Shown: positions 20,106 to 28,942 of the stretch, piece after piece | Layout: every line of letters begins with the position of its first letter | Position numbering within the stretch: position 1 is the first letter of the stretch | Origin: Anoxybacillus amylolyticus | GTDB taxonomy: Bacteria > Bacillota > Bacilli > Bacillales > Anoxybacillaceae | DNA length: 64,000 nucleotides | Direction: 5' to 3' | Assembly (NCBI RefSeq): GCF_001634285.1 | Contig: NZ_CP015438.1 | Span: forward strand, 2,306,001-2,370,000 | Made by a program: the position numbers and the translations under genes | Notes under the pieces: generated by a model | The model's database searches: none | The model's input: the letters and a program-made list of their open reading frames with translations, nothing else | What the model was told of the DNA's origin: nothing

Positions 20106-20903
20106 CTACCCTTCTTCCACCGTCTTTTTCACAGCAACAGAAAAACTGCCGATTAATTCCGTCAGCCGCATATGCAATAGCTCGTTACAGTCGAGTGAAA
20201 GGCTGAGCAATTCTTTTTTGCAATGCTCGATATAACGGTTGCAAATATGGGACAAATAATGTTTTTGCTCTTTTGCTATTGGCTTATTTTTTGGAAAGAC
20301 AATGGTTGCCATTTGTTCAAAAAGAACGGACGTCCCATGTTGGATAAACTGCTCTTTTTCGCGGATAAGTCGTTTGAGCAATAAATAGTGATACGCAAAT
20401 TTCGACCATACCGGCCGTGAAAGGTGTTCGCCAATTTTCGCAATGAGCGACGATTCGATGACGGCGATGCTGTGAAATAACGATTCGAGTTTGCTAATGT
20501 CTTTTTGGTATAAGCGGATTTTATGCTCGTTAATCTCTTTAATTGCCTCCGCTAACACGTGAATCGTCGCAAGGTCATTTCGTTTCGCTAAATAGTCATA
20601 ATAAAGCCCGCTATATAAATCTCCCGCTAGCACCGTTAGCTGCCGTGTCTTTAGTTCGTCGTCGGTTTGATTTGGGAGTGAATTTGTCACTTCATCGTGG
20701 GTATCAAGGGCGATTTGGACAAGCATCATCGGAACGATATAGCTGTCGGCTTCCTCCTGTTCGTTCTCAAACATCGACAGCGACAATAACATTCGGTCTT
20801 CATCAATCGGTTGCAACGGAACGTGCTGCAACAAATACGGATGGTGAAGAAAACGTTCAATTTGCTCTTTTAACATCGCCATTTTCGTTACAATCGATTT
20901 CAA
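20106..20903 (-). CDS. hepS: Heptaprenyl diphosphate synthase component I
   Basis: Non-catalytic partner of HepT. The protein is 265 aa, all helical, with EQIERFLHHPYLLQHVP near the start and VPMMLVQIALDTHDEVTN, as in HepS; it has no Asp-rich motifs. The frame opens at 20933, but a TTG at 20903 is better placed 8 nt after AAGGG; the start is uncertain. First gene of hepS-menG-hepT, 79 nt after mtrB. Confidence 0.88.
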   Translation of the reverse strand: MKSIVTKMAMLKEQIERFLHHPYLLQHVPLQPIDEDRMLLSLSMFENEQEEADSYIVPMMLVQIALDTHDEVTNSLPNQTDDELKTRQLTVLAGDLYSGLYYDYLAKRNDLATIHVLAEAIKEINEHKIRLYQKDISKLESLFHSIAVIESSLIAKIGEHLSRPVWSKFAYHYLLLKRLIREKEQFIQHGTSVLFEQMATIVFPKNKPIAKEQKHYLSHICNRYIEHCKKELLSLSLDCNELLHMRLTELIGSFSVAVKKTVEEG

Positions 20904-20981
20904 TCTGATCACCCTTGCTTCCCCTAGATTCAAAACATAACGCCTTTAATTATAGCACGAAAAGTTATTTCATAGAATGGA

Positions 20982-21203
20982 TTATTTTTTTCCCTCGGAA
21001 TGAATTTCGCCGTGATTCGTTTGGATGAGCGCTTTTCCCCGCACTTTAATAGCCGACGTGTGCTCGGTAAACTGCGCGATTAACACTTCGCCGCGATCAA
21101 GCTTTTCAGAATGATGAAAGCGCGTATCTGCCCCTCTTGTCAAACCGATGACGTTCACCCCGTCTTCGAGCGCTTTAATGACGATATAGTCGCTGTTATA
21201 CAT
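20982..21203 (-). CDS. mtrB: Trp RNA-binding attenuation protein (TRAP)
   Basis: A 73-aa subunit of the 11-member TRAP ring. When loaded with tryptophan it binds 11 spaced GAG/UAG triplets in RNA. Opens [21 protein letters not shown] and retains [24 protein letters not shown] and the NHGEIHSE tail typical of the family. AGAGGGGGA precedes the ATG. It is cotranscribed with folE, 12 nt apart, as the B. subtilis mtrAB pair. Its target, an 11-triplet leader before trpE, lies 7 kb away in this window. Anti-TRAP is not seen here. Confidence 0.97.
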   Translation of the reverse strand: MYNSDYIVIKALEDGVNVIGLTRGADTRFHHSEKLDRGEVLIAQFTEHTSAIKVRGKALIQTNHGEIHSEGKK

Positions 21204-21214
21204 ACAATCCCCCT

Positions 21215-21775
21215 CTATCCTTTAATTAATGAAAGCACTTCGCCGCGTGCAACATGATCGGTTTCGAACGTGCCACGTGCGGCTATTGTCACCGTTTTTG
21301 CACCTGGTTTTTTCACGCCGCGCATCGTCATGCACATATGCTCTGCTTCGACGACGACTAACGCACCGTGAGGCTCGAGTGTTTCCATAATCGCATCTGC
21401 CACCGTTGCCGTAATCCGTTCTTGCAGCTGCGGACGGCGTGCGACCGCTTCGACAGCGCGGGCAAGCTTGCTTAGCCCTGTTACTTTTCCGCCGCGCGGA
21501 ATGTAGGCGACGTGTGCGACGCCAAAAAACGGCACTAAATGGTGTTCGCACATCGAGAAAAACGGAATATCTTTCACCAACACGAGCTCTTCATGCTCTT
21601 CGCTAAACACTGTCTGAAAATGTTCTTTCGGGTCTTCGTTCATCCCGGAAAATACTTCTGCATACATTTTTGCCACTCGTTTTGGCGTATCTAATAACCC
21701 TTCGCGATTCGGGTCTTCGCCAATCGCTTCTAAAATCAAGCGAACCGCTTGTTCGATTTGTTCGTAGTTTACCAT
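21215..21775 (-). CDS. folE: GTP cyclohydrolase I
   Basis: First enzyme of tetrahydrofolate synthesis, GTP to dihydroneopterin triphosphate. The 186-aa protein shows [17 protein letters not shown] with the zinc Cys and His, [24 protein letters not shown] and [23 protein letters not shown] precedes the ATG. Called mtrA in B. subtilis because it shares the transcript with mtrB. Confidence 0.97.
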   Translation of the reverse strand: MVNYEQIEQAVRLILEAIGEDPNREGLLDTPKRVAKMYAEVFSGMNEDPKEHFQTVFSEEHEELVLVKDIPFFSMCEHHLVPFFGVAHVAYIPRGGKVTGLSKLARAVEAVARRPQLQERITATVADAIMETLEPHGALVVVEAEHMCMTMRGVKKPGAKTVTIAARGTFETDHVARGEVLSLIKG

Positions 21776-21820
21776 GTCGATCCTCCTGCAAAAAATCTTG
21801 CTATGTATACCTGTACCCCG

Positions 21821-21850
21821 ATTCTAGCATAGGAAGGAAAAGAAAAGCAA
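21821..21850 (-). promoter_or_regulatory. Candidate folE-mtrB promoter
   Basis: TTGCTT at 21850-21845, 18 nt, TAGAAT at 21826-21821. The -35 overlaps the T-run of the hbs terminator. Moderate match only. Confidence 0.4.
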
Positions 21851-21881
21851 AAAAGAAGGGCGCGCATCTAGCTTGCCCTTC
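21846..21881 (-). terminator. Terminator of hbs
   Basis: GAAGGGC and GCCCTTC (7 bp) with a 13-nt loop, then six T on the minus strand, 24 nt past the hbs stop. Confidence 0.8.
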
Positions 21882-21904
21882 TTCTTCGCCCTTTTATGTA
21901 GCGA

Positions 21905-22177
21905 TTACTTCACCGCGTCTTTAAGAGCTTTTCCTGGTTTAAATGCAGGAACTTTGCTCGCAGGGATTTCCATTTCTTCCCCCGTTTGTGGGTTGCGTCC
22001 TTTGCGTGCTGCGCGCTCGCGAACCTCGAAGTTCCCGAAACCGATTAATTGAACTTTATCACCATTTTTAAGTGCTTCCGTAATGGATTCAAAAACAGCG
22101 TCGACTGCTTTTGTTGCGTCTTTTTTCGAAAGGCCGCTAGTTTCTGCAACCGCGTTGATTAATTCTGTTTTGTTCAT
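21905..22177 (-). CDS. hbs: HU-type DNA-binding protein
   Basis: The 90-aa nucleoid protein opens [20 protein letters not shown]; the DNA-binding arm [20 protein letters not shown] contains the family signature. Binds and bends DNA without much sequence preference. The ATG at 22177 follows GGAGGTGAATGGC; the GTG at 22186 is part of the ribosome site. Monocistronic, with its own promoter and terminator. Confidence 0.97.
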   Translation of the reverse strand: MNKTELINAVAETSGLSKKDATKAVDAVFESITEALKNGDKVQLIGFGNFEVRERAARKGRNPQTGEEMEIPASKVPAFKPGKALKDAVK

Positions 22178-22280
22178 GCCATTCACCTCCTCCCAAGGAC
22201 GAGTCGATTAGTGTATTACATTTCTTCACCAATTCTCCTAATTCTATACATCATTAGAATAATAATTTGTCGACATGCCT

Positions 22281-22309
22281 ATATTAAACGATTCATCGAC
22301 ATAATTCAA
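22281..22309 (-). promoter_or_regulatory. Promoter of hbs
   Basis: TTGAAT at 22309-22304, 17 nt, TAATAT at 22286-22281. It would start an RNA near 22274 with a leader of roughly 95 nt before hbs. Confidence 0.65.
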
Positions 22310-22586
22310 CATGATTTTCAGCAAATCTATGCAACCAAGGCACATTTCGGCAAAGAATCTAAGTTTTACTGATAAAAGATTATCATATGTCGCCACCGTT
22401 CGCAAGCAGAAATCCTTATTTCTCGGCACTTTTCCGCCCTTTTTCACCAAAAACGCCCATGAATACACCCAAAAAAGAAAAGAACCGCTCATCAACTTGC
22501 TATTTTTCGTAAAAAACGTTCATAAGTAAGTTTATTCCCCATCTAAATTATGAAGACAATTGCTCGTATGTTCGTTATTTTTCGCC
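22310..22586. other. Intergenic region between hbs and spoIVA
   Basis: About 280 bp of A/T-rich sequence upstream of the hbs promoter. The only open frame of note (minus strand, 22244-22495) lacks a ribosome site and resembles no family. Additional hbs promoters could lie here, but I see no convincing second pair of boxes. Confidence 0.4.
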
Positions 22587-22617
22587 AAAAAAAAAAGACC
22601 CCAAGCCGGAGCCTTTG
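22587..22617 (-). terminator. Terminator of spoIVA
   Basis: AAAGGCTCC pairs with GGGGTCTTT (G-T pairs included) around GGCTT, followed by a run of T, immediately after the spoIVA stop. Confidence 0.65.
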
Positions 22618-24096
22618 TTACAAAATAATAGCAATCAATCCACCTGAACCTTCGTTAATGATGCGTTCGAGCGTTTCTTTTAGTTTATAGCGAGCGTTTT
22701 CTGGCATAAGGGCGAGTTTTGCTTGAATGCCTTCGCGCACGATCGAGCTAAGCGAACGTCCGAAAATATCGGAATTCCAAATCGATAGTGGATCGTCCTC
22801 AAAATCTTGCATTAAATAGCGGACGAGCTCTTCGCTTTGTTTTTCTGTGCCGATAATCGGGGCAAATTCCGATTCGACATCGACTTTAATCATATGAATC
22901 GACGGGGCGACTGCTTTTAGCCGCACGCCAAACCGCGAACCTTGGCGAATAATTTCTGGCTCATCTAAGCTCATATCCGATAGCGCTGGCGCCGCAATGC
23001 CGTAACCTGTTTGCTTCACCATTTTGAGCGCATCAGCAATTTGATCGTATTCTGCCTTCGCATGAGCAAAATCTTGCATGAGCTGAAGCAAATGGTCTCT
23101 CCCGCGAATTTCGACGCCGACGACTTCTTTTAAAATTTGATCGTACAAATCATCTGGGGCGTATAAATCAATTTCGGCGACCCCTTGCCCCATTTCAATA
23201 CCGGCAAGGCTCGCTTTTTCGATAAAGTCGTATTCCCCAAACTGTTGGACGACGCGGTCCACATCGCGCAACCGTTTAATGTCTTTGACTGTATCTTTTA
23301 CCGCTTCTTGGTAGCTTTCGCGAAGCCAATGGTCTTCCCGAAGCACCATGACCCAGCTCGGCAAATTGACATTCACCTCTAATACTGGAAATTCATATAA
23401 TGCTTCACGAAGCACGCTGTAAACGTCGGCTTCGCGCATGCTTTCGACGCTCATCGCCAGCACTGGAATATCGTACTTTTCGCACAATTGCTGACGCAGC
23501 GTTTCCGTTTCCGGGTGATGCGGACGCACGGTGTTAATAATCATAATAAACGGTTTGCCGACTTCTTTTAATTCTTGAATGACCCGCTCTTCTGCGTCGA
23601 CATAATTCTGCCGTGGAATATCGCCGATCGTGCCGTCGGTCGTAATGACGACACCTATTGTCGAATGTTCTTGAATGACTTTGCGCGTTCCAATTTCTGC
23701 TGCTTCTTGAAACGGAATCGGCTCTTCGTACCATGGGGTATTGACCATGCGCGGGCCGTTTTCGTCTTCATATCCTTTCGCACCAAGCACCGCATAGCCG
23801 ACGCAATCAACGAGCCGAATATTCACTTCTAATCCGTCGTCGACTTTCACCTTGACAGCTTGGTTTGGGACGAATTTCGGTTCGGTCGTCATAATCGTTT
23901 TACCAGCAGCGCTTTGCGGCAGTTCATCTTGTGCACGCGCTTTATCCGCTTCGTTGCCGATGTTCGGAATGACGACGAGCTCCATAAATTTTTTTATAAA
24001 CGTAGATTTGCCCGTGCGGACAGCACCGACGACACCTAAATAAATATCGCCACCTGTGCGTTCCGCGATATCTTTGAAAATATCGACTTTTTCCAA
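22618..24096 (-). CDS. spoIVA: Stage IV sporulation protein A, coat basement ATPase
   Basis: Mother-cell protein that polymerises on the forespore surface using ATP and anchors the spore coat. The 492-aa protein is close to B. subtilis SpoIVA over its full length. It has LGVVGAVRTGKSTFIKKFME (Walker A) near residue 20, LVDCVGYAV, and the conserved end ERIINEGSGGLIAIIL. The start is TTG with GGAGGGGAG upstream. Terminators on both sides indicate a single-gene unit; sigma-E control is expected from B. subtilis, but I could not place the promoter with confidence. Confidence 0.97.
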   Translation of the reverse strand: MEKVDIFKDIAERTGGDIYLGVVGAVRTGKSTFIKKFMELVVIPNIGNEADKARAQDELPQSAAGKTIMTTEPKFVPNQAVKVKVDDGLEVNIRLVDCVGYAVLGAKGYEDENGPRMVNTPWYEEPIPFQEAAEIGTRKVIQEHSTIGVVITTDGTIGDIPRQNYVDAEERVIQELKEVGKPFIMIINTVRPHHPETETLRQQLCEKYDIPVLAMSVESMREADVYSVLREALYEFPVLEVNVNLPSWVMVLREDHWLRESYQEAVKDTVKDIKRLRDVDRVVQQFGEYDFIEKASLAGIEMGQGVAEIDLYAPDDLYDQILKEVVGVEIRGRDHLLQLMQDFAHAKAEYDQIADALKMVKQTGYGIAAPALSDMSLDEPEIIRQGSRFGVRLKAVAPSIHMIKVDVESEFAPIIGTEKQSEELVRYLMQDFEDDPLSIWNSDIFGRSLSSIVREGIQAKLALMPENARYKLKETLERIINEGSGGLIAIIL

Positions 24097-24199
24097 ATGA
24101 CTCCCCTCCAGTCTTTGAGTCGTTGGGGCCGGTTGACCCGTAATAGCAGGACACTATATGAATATGATGTTGTCCGCTTCCTTTATGACTGCTAAAAGA

Positions 24200-24239
24200 A
24201 AAAAACCCTTCTCTAGAATGTATGCCTTCGAGAAGGGTT
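24200..24239 (-). terminator. Terminator of yphF
   Basis: AACCCTTCTC and GAGAAGGGTT form a 10-bp stem with a 16-nt loop and T-run on the minus strand, just after the yphF stop. Confidence 0.85.
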
Positions 24240-24245
24240 CATGAC

Positions 24246-24965
24246 TTATTTTACGAAAAAAACCGGCTCTCCCCTTCCATCGACTGTATACGGAAGAGAG
24301 TACGCAGGAACGAATAGCGAATTTTGTACTAACACATTGCGAATATCGTCACCCGGTTTATAGGAGTACTTCGTTTTTTTCAACACCTCATATAAATCCA
24401 TTCGATAATCGACGTATATGTCGCCGTTATAATCAATGACAAACGGCAAATTATTTCCGGAAAATGGGCTAACCGCATACGGCGGTTCTTTATACCCGAG
24501 CTTTTGATAATCGAGCGTAAACACCCCTTTAGCAACCATTTGTTTAAATGGCGGGTACTGATGGGAATCGCGGTACATCGAAAGACGTAAATTTAAATCC
24601 CGAATTTGCTCGGCAATACGTAAATCTAATAGTTTCACCGTCGGGTTCGTCTCGGCATCGACGATGACGTATTGGAAGACGCCACCGCTTTCAAATGCAT
24701 TCCCTGGTGGCTCTGGGATGTAGCGCGGAACGAGTTTTTGAAAATCAATCGGATATTTTTGATAAATCGGTGTTTTCATGTCCCGCGTTTGAATCGGCAA
24801 CAATCCGCCCGTTGCTTCGCGATACTCATTCACTGCCTCTTGCACGCTTGCCACTTGGTCTTTATATGGAATTTGATTTTGTTTTAATCGCTCATCAGGA
24901 TACAAGCATCCTGATAACAATAGGACAATGACACTTGCTACCATCCATTGAAACACACGCTGCAT
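24246..24965 (-). CDS. yphF: Putative lipoprotein YphF
   Basis: The 239-aa protein begins with a lipoprotein signal peptide: hydrophobic VASVIVLLLSGC with the lipobox LSGC at residues 17-20. The mature part has no recognised catalytic motif. Length and context match YphF between yphE and spoIVA in B. subtilis. Function not established. GGATGGAG precedes the ATG. Confidence 0.85.
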   Translation of the reverse strand: MQRVFQWMVASVIVLLLSGCLYPDERLKQNQIPYKDQVASVQEAVNEYREATGGLLPIQTRDMKTPIYQKYPIDFQKLVPRYIPEPPGNAFESGGVFQYVIVDAETNPTVKLLDLRIAEQIRDLNLRLSMYRDSHQYPPFKQMVAKGVFTLDYQKLGYKEPPYAVSPFSGNNLPFVIDYNGDIYVDYRMDLYEVLKKTKYSYKPGDDIRNVLVQNSLFVPAYSLPYTVDGRGEPVFFVK

Positions 24966-24980
24966 ATCGACTCCATCCTT

Positions 24981-25184
24981 TTATTCTGGTGTTGGACCGC
25001 TAAATACGACGAAAATAATAATGATTCCAGCGAAAATCATCAACACGTACGCAATAAATGCTAGAACGAGTTTGATAATCTTATTGTTTACTTTGTAGCG
25101 GCTAAAATAAATCGAAAACACCGAAATAAACATAAATGCCATGGACGTTAAGGCAATCCACATTTTCGCTAACCCAGGCGACAT
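24981..25184 (-). CDS. yphE: Small membrane protein YphE (DUF2768-like)
   Basis: A 67-aa protein with two transmembrane segments (ALTSMAFMFISVFSIYF and VLAFIAYVLMIFAGIIIIFV). The frame stays open upstream into the dispersed repeat; the ATG at 25184 with GGGGGA upstream is the real start. Placement next to yphF and gpsA is as in B. subtilis. No biochemical role known. Confidence 0.8.
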   Translation of the reverse strand: MSPGLAKMWIALTSMAFMFISVFSIYFSRYKVNNKIIKLVLAFIAYVLMIFAGIIIIFVVFSGPTPE

Positions 25185-25228
25185 CTTCTTTCCCCCTTTG
25201 TCGAAACCTATTATACAAGATTCATTAA

Positions 25229-25397
25229 GAAAAGCGCAAAGCGCCCGCCTATCGGCAAAGAGCGCATAAGCCCCGCCAAGGAGGCTCAGCCTAAGCAAAG
25301 CTTGAGCTTGCGTAGGGATATGTTAAAGAAGCGAACTCAGTGTGTCGCCGCCGAAAGAAGGGGAGGAGCGCATCCGATGGCGCTTGGAGCTAGACAC
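25229..25397 (-). repeat. Dispersed Bacillaceae-type repeat, copy 1 (uninterrupted)
   Basis: A 169-bp element related to 39981-40148. The ends AAGCGCC (25239-25245) and GGCGCTT (25379-25385) are inverted repeats that close a long imperfect hairpin. Read on the minus strand, it begins TCTAGCTCCAAGCGCC and ends GGGCGCTTTGCGCTTTTC, the style of short repeats scattered in Bacillaceae genomes. Near 25389 it carries the intact dinucleotide TA where copy 2 has an insertion. The small open frames here are not credible genes. Confidence 0.75.
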
Positions 25398-25404
25398 CCT
25401 ACCT

Positions 25405-25444
25405 AATCGCAAAATTTTATGCTTTCTTACCTTACAAAAAAAAC
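25405..25444 (-). repeat. Shared tail next to terminator, copy 1
   Basis: About 40 nt (AATCGCAAAATTTTAT on plus, then CTTTCTTA, CTTAC and an A-run) nearly identical to 40357-40396. In both places it joins the T-run of a minus-strand gene terminator to the dispersed repeat. Confidence 0.7.
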
Positions 25445-25471
25445 CGAAGCAAAGTGGGGCGTCTTTGCTTC
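25436..25471 (-). terminator. Terminator of gpsA
   Basis: GAAGCAAAG and CTTTGCTTC (9 bp, 8-nt loop) followed on the minus strand by GG and eight T. It is about 87 nt past the gpsA stop. Confidence 0.8.
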
Positions 25472-25557
25472 AGCGAATACCCTTTGTCCGGAGGCTCAAG
25501 TCTATGATTGTTCGCCATAGTGTATGCACAAACAACCTATGCTGCGTCGGCAAACGC

Positions 25558-26583
25558 CTATTTTCCTAAAATGTTGACTAAATCTTCCATTTCGTGTGTT
25601 TTTACGCGTGCCATCAGAGAATCTGCCCCTTCTTTCGGGTCTTTTCCGTTAAATAAAATGTCATATAAAACTTCGGTAATGGGCATTTTCACCCCTAGTT
25701 TTTTCGCCAGCTGATAGGCAGCTTTTGTCGTACGTACCCCTTCAACGACCATCCCCATGCTTTCTAGCACTTCTTCAAGCGGTTTCCCTTTGCCAAGCAT
25801 ATTTCCTGCTCGCCAGTTGCGTGAATGAACGCTCGTACACGTCACAATTAAATCGCCAATGCCCGTTAGCCCTGAAAACGTCAGCGGGTTCGCCCCAAGC
25901 GCGCAACCTAATCGGGCGATTTCGGCAAGCCCGCGCGTCATGAGCGCCGCTTTTGCGTTGTCCCCGTAACCGAGCCCGTCGGTAATGCCTGCGGCAAGGG
26001 CGATAATATTTTTCAACGCCCCACCGATTTCGACCCCGATTAAATCAGGATTCGTATAGACGCGGAAGTATTGCGGGTTCATAAATAAATCTTGGATGCG
26101 TTCCGCTGCCTCCATGTTTTTTGCCGAAACGGTTACCGTTGTCGGATGGCGCAAGCTCACTTCTTCGGCATGGCTTGGTCCTGATAAAATGACGACATCT
26201 GTTAAAAGCGGTCCCATTTCTTCTTCAATCACTTCAGAAATGCGCTTATGCGTATCTGGCTCGATTCCTTTACTAACGCTAACAATCGTAATCGGCGTTT
26301 GAATGCATGCGCGCACCTTTCGCAAGACGTCGCGAATTGCTTTCGTCGGCACCGCAAGCACGACCGTTTCCATCGTTTCTAGCGCATCACAAAGCGACGA
26401 ATAGCCGACGATTCCTTCCGGCAACGGAATGCCCGGCAAATATTTTTCATTCGTCCCCTTTTCATTGATTTCCGCGATTTGTTCCGCGCGCTGTCCCCAA
26501 AGCCGGACGGTATGCCCATTATCCGCAAGCACAATCGAAAGAGCTGTTCCCCAGCTTCCTGCTCCTAACACCGCAAGTTCCAC
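25558..26583 (-). CDS. gpsA: Glycerol-3-phosphate dehydrogenase [NAD(P)+]
   Basis: Makes sn-glycerol 3-phosphate for phospholipids. The 341-aa protein has the dinucleotide motif [53 protein letters not shown] and [16 protein letters not shown] with the catalytic Lys. The start is GTG at 26583 behind GAAGGAAG; the longer frame overlaps der and is rejected. Follows der by 16 nt. Confidence 0.96.
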   Translation of the reverse strand: MELAVLGAGSWGTALSIVLADNGHTVRLWGQRAEQIAEINEKGTNEKYLPGIPLPEGIVGYSSLCDALETMETVVLAVPTKAIRDVLRKVRACIQTPITIVSVSKGIEPDTHKRISEVIEEEMGPLLTDVVILSGPSHAEEVSLRHPTTVTVSAKNMEAAERIQDLFMNPQYFRVYTNPDLIGVEIGGALKNIIALAAGITDGLGYGDNAKAALMTRGLAEIARLGCALGANPLTFSGLTGIGDLIVTCTSVHSRNWRAGNMLGKGKPLEEVLESMGMVVEGVRTTKAAYQLAKKLGVKMPITEVLYDILFNGKDPKEGADSLMARVKTHEMEDLVNILGK

Positions 26584-26599
26584 CGTACCACTTCCTTCG

Positions 26600-27910
26600 C
26601 TATTTTCTCGGTCTTGCAATGAGTTTAATTGGTGTGCCCGTAAACGCGAACGCATCGCGAATGCGGTTTTCTAAAAAGCGTTCGTACGAAAAATGCATCA
26701 GTTCTGGGTCGTTGACAAACACAACGAACGTCGGCGGTTTTACCGCTACTTGTGTGACGTAATAAATTTTTAAGCGTTGACCGTTATGCGTCGGCGTCGG
26801 GTTCATCGCAACCGCGTCCATAATGACTTCGTTCAATACATTTGTCTGTACGCGCATTGCATGGTTTTCGCTCACCATTTTCACAAGGGGAAGCAATTTA
26901 TTCAGCCGCTGCTTCGTTTTTGCCGATACGAAGACGATTGGGGCATAGTCAAGAAATTGAAAATGGTCGCGAATTTTCCGTTCAAATTCGATTAACGTTT
27001 TATCATCTTTTTCGACCGCATCCCATTTGTTCACGACGATAATGACCCCGCGCCCTGCTTCATGCGCATAACCAGCAATTTTTTTATCTTGCTCAATAAT
27101 GCCTTCTTCTGCGTTCAACACGACTAACACGACATCGGATCGCTCAATCGCTTTTAAAGCGCGCAAGACGCTATATTTTTCCGTCGTTTCGTAAATTTTG
27201 CCGCGCTTACGCATGCCTGCCGTATCGATAATGACATATTCTTGTCCTTCTCTTGTAAACGTTGTATCAACCGCATCTCTTGTTGTTCCCGCGATGTCGC
27301 TGACGATGACGCGCTCTTCCCCTAAAATCGCGTTCACAAGTGACGATTTTCCGACGTTCGGGCGACCGATTAAGCAAAATTTAATCGTGTCGTCTTCATA
27401 CTCTGCGTCGCTCCGCGTTGGGAAATGGGAAACGACCGCGTCTAACAAATCGCCAAGTCCGGTGCCGTGCGAGCCAGAAATCGGATACGGTTCACCAAAC
27501 CCGAGCACATAAAAGTCATAAATAAGATCACGCATATCCGGATTATCAATTTTATTTACCGCGAGCACGACCGGCTTATTCGAACGGTGCAAAATTTTCG
27601 CTACTTCTTCATCGGCTGCCGTCACTCCGTCGCGCCCATTTGTCATAAAAATAATGACATCCGCTTCGTCGATGGCGATTTCCGCCTGCTGGCGAATTTG
27701 CACTAACAGTGGCTCGTCGCCAATGTCAATTCCACCGGTATCAATTAAATAAAACGTATGATTTAACCATTCACCGCTGCTATAAATCCGGTCACGCGTC
27801 ACGCCCGGCACATCTTCGACAATTGAAATACGCTCGCCGGCAATCCGATTAAAAATCGTAGACTTGCCGACGTTCGGACGGCCAACGATTGCTACTACTG
27901 GCTTGGCCAT
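26600..27910 (-). CDS. der: Ribosome-associated GTPase Der (EngA)
   Basis: Two tandem Ras-like GTPase domains and a C-terminal KH-like domain; needed for 50S subunit maturation. Walker A copies are [14 protein letters not shown] (domain 1) and [14 protein letters not shown] (domain 2); NKID and NKWD are the specificity motifs and DTGG and DTAG the switch II motifs. The ATG at 27910 has AAAGGGTGAT upstream. The protein is 436 aa. First gene of der-gpsA. Confidence 0.97.
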   Translation of the reverse strand: MAKPVVAIVGRPNVGKSTIFNRIAGERISIVEDVPGVTRDRIYSSGEWLNHTFYLIDTGGIDIGDEPLLVQIRQQAEIAIDEADVIIFMTNGRDGVTAADEEVAKILHRSNKPVVLAVNKIDNPDMRDLIYDFYVLGFGEPYPISGSHGTGLGDLLDAVVSHFPTRSDAEYEDDTIKFCLIGRPNVGKSSLVNAILGEERVIVSDIAGTTRDAVDTTFTREGQEYVIIDTAGMRKRGKIYETTEKYSVLRALKAIERSDVVLVVLNAEEGIIEQDKKIAGYAHEAGRGVIIVVNKWDAVEKDDKTLIEFERKIRDHFQFLDYAPIVFVSAKTKQRLNKLLPLVKMVSENHAMRVQTNVLNEVIMDAVAMNPTPTHNGQRLKIYYVTQVAVKPPTFVVFVNDPELMHFSYERFLENRIRDAFAFTGTPIKLIARPRK

Positions 27911-27992
27911 ACTATCACCCTTTCTTTTCAACAACAACCTTTCACCCTAAGCTGTTTTATTTTATCAAAAAGAGCGGCGCGCAACAATAGCG

Positions 27993-28574
27993 CTATAGCG
28001 GCTTATTTCGTTTCAATTGTTTTTCATCGATATATTGCGGAAGATGTTCTAGCACCGACCAACCGAACAATAACGCGCCCGTTAGCGCAAGCGCATCAAA
28101 AAAGAATAGCGAACCGATTAGAGAAGAAAACACGTCGTGTACCGCCACCGCATAGACGATATCCCCTTGGCAGCTACCGATAACCGTTGCTAAAATGCGC
28201 ATCGTTGGCTTCCGTTCGATAAATAACACAAGCATCGTCGTTCCAATCGCAAGCAACCAGCGCTCATCCGCCCAGACAACAATCGGATCGGCGATCGCTA
28301 ATAGCCGAACCGAAGCGGAAAAAAAAGCAACCGCTAACGAGCTGAGCAATAGCAACCCGCTCATTTGGCGGCGGACAGCTGCCAACGAAAAAAGAAAAAG
28401 AAAGAGAAACGAATAGGTAATAGAAAAAGAACCGATTTTTATCTTATAGATCGAACCGCAGATTAATAAAAGCATAGCAGCGGCTAAGCGAGTGCGTTCG
28501 TTCGTCTTTTTTTGTAAAAATGTTGCATATATCCAAATGACCCATGCCCACCAATAAAAATAAAGCCCTTCCAT
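27993..28574 (-). CDS. yphA: Multipass membrane protein YphA
   Basis: The 193-aa hydrophobic protein opens MEGLYFYWWAWVIWIYATF and has about six membrane segments. AGGAGGGAATGAA precedes the ATG. Position between der and ypzI matches YphA of B. subtilis; function unknown. The 88-residue upstream extension of the frame has non-coding character and overlaps ypzI on the other strand. Confidence 0.75.
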   Translation of the reverse strand: MEGLYFYWWAWVIWIYATFLQKKTNERTRLAAAMLLLICGSIYKIKIGSFSITYSFLFLFLFSLAAVRRQMSGLLLLSSLAVAFFSASVRLLAIADPIVVWADERWLLAIGTTMLVLFIERKPTMRILATVIGSCQGDIVYAVAVHDVFSSLIGSLFFFDALALTGALLFGWSVLEHLPQYIDEKQLKRNKPL

Positions 28575-28686
28575 TTCATTCCCTCCTAGCACCTTCATTA
28601 TTTCATTTTTTCTAAAAAAATAATCTTGTATAAAAAAGAAAAAGCGAGACAGACTAACAGCGACATCAACGAAAGGAGGGAGACAA

Positions 28687-28818
28687 ATGGCAAAAGATCG
28701 GCAAGAAACAAAGTTAAAAGAATCACACCGCGTTGAATCTGACCGTGACCAAGCAATCGAAAAAAACGGTGCGACTCGGCTTGATACCCCGGAAGAGGCA
28801 AGGCGACAACAGCGATAA
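28687..28818 (+). CDS. ypzI: Small protein YpzI
   Basis: A 43-aa charged protein (MAKDRQETKLKESHRVESDR, then DQAIEKNGATRLDTPEEARR and a QQR end). AAAGGAGGGA lies 6 nt upstream of the ATG. It matches the small YpzI family found next to yphA in Bacillus. No cysteine, no membrane segment; role unknown. A terminator follows 22 nt after the stop. Confidence 0.85.
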   Translation: MAKDRQETKLKESHRVESDRDQAIEKNGATRLDTPEEARRQQR

Positions 28819-28840
28819 TATTCTCTCTCGCTCCTCACTA

Positions 28841-28866
28841 GGCGGTCTTTACGATCGCCTTTTTTC
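28841..28866 (+). terminator. Terminator of ypzI
   Basis: GGCGGTC and GATCGCC (7 bp with one G-T) around TTTAC, followed by six T. Confidence 0.8.
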
Positions 28867-28942
28867 TTTTTTACGACTATTTTTCCTCCTTCTCGGCAAC
28901 ACTAATGGTAACATGTTCCTAGTAAGAAAGTGGGAGGAGCGT

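Noticed and set aside
22244-22495. Minus-strand frame of 83 codons between hbs and spoIVA
   Set aside because: No ribosome site, irregular composition, overlaps the hbs promoter; no family resemblance.
25185-25298. N-terminal extension of yphE into the dispersed repeat, and similar small frames in 39925-40198
   Set aside because: These are open only because of the repeat sequence (both copies give ALFADRRAL-like or ALLADRRAL-like strings); proper ATG with ribosome site lies downstream for yphE.
27993-28838. Full-length 281-codon version of yphA
   Set aside because: The first 88 codons overlap ypzI on the opposite strand and have no coding character; the ATG at 28574 has AGGAGGG upstream.
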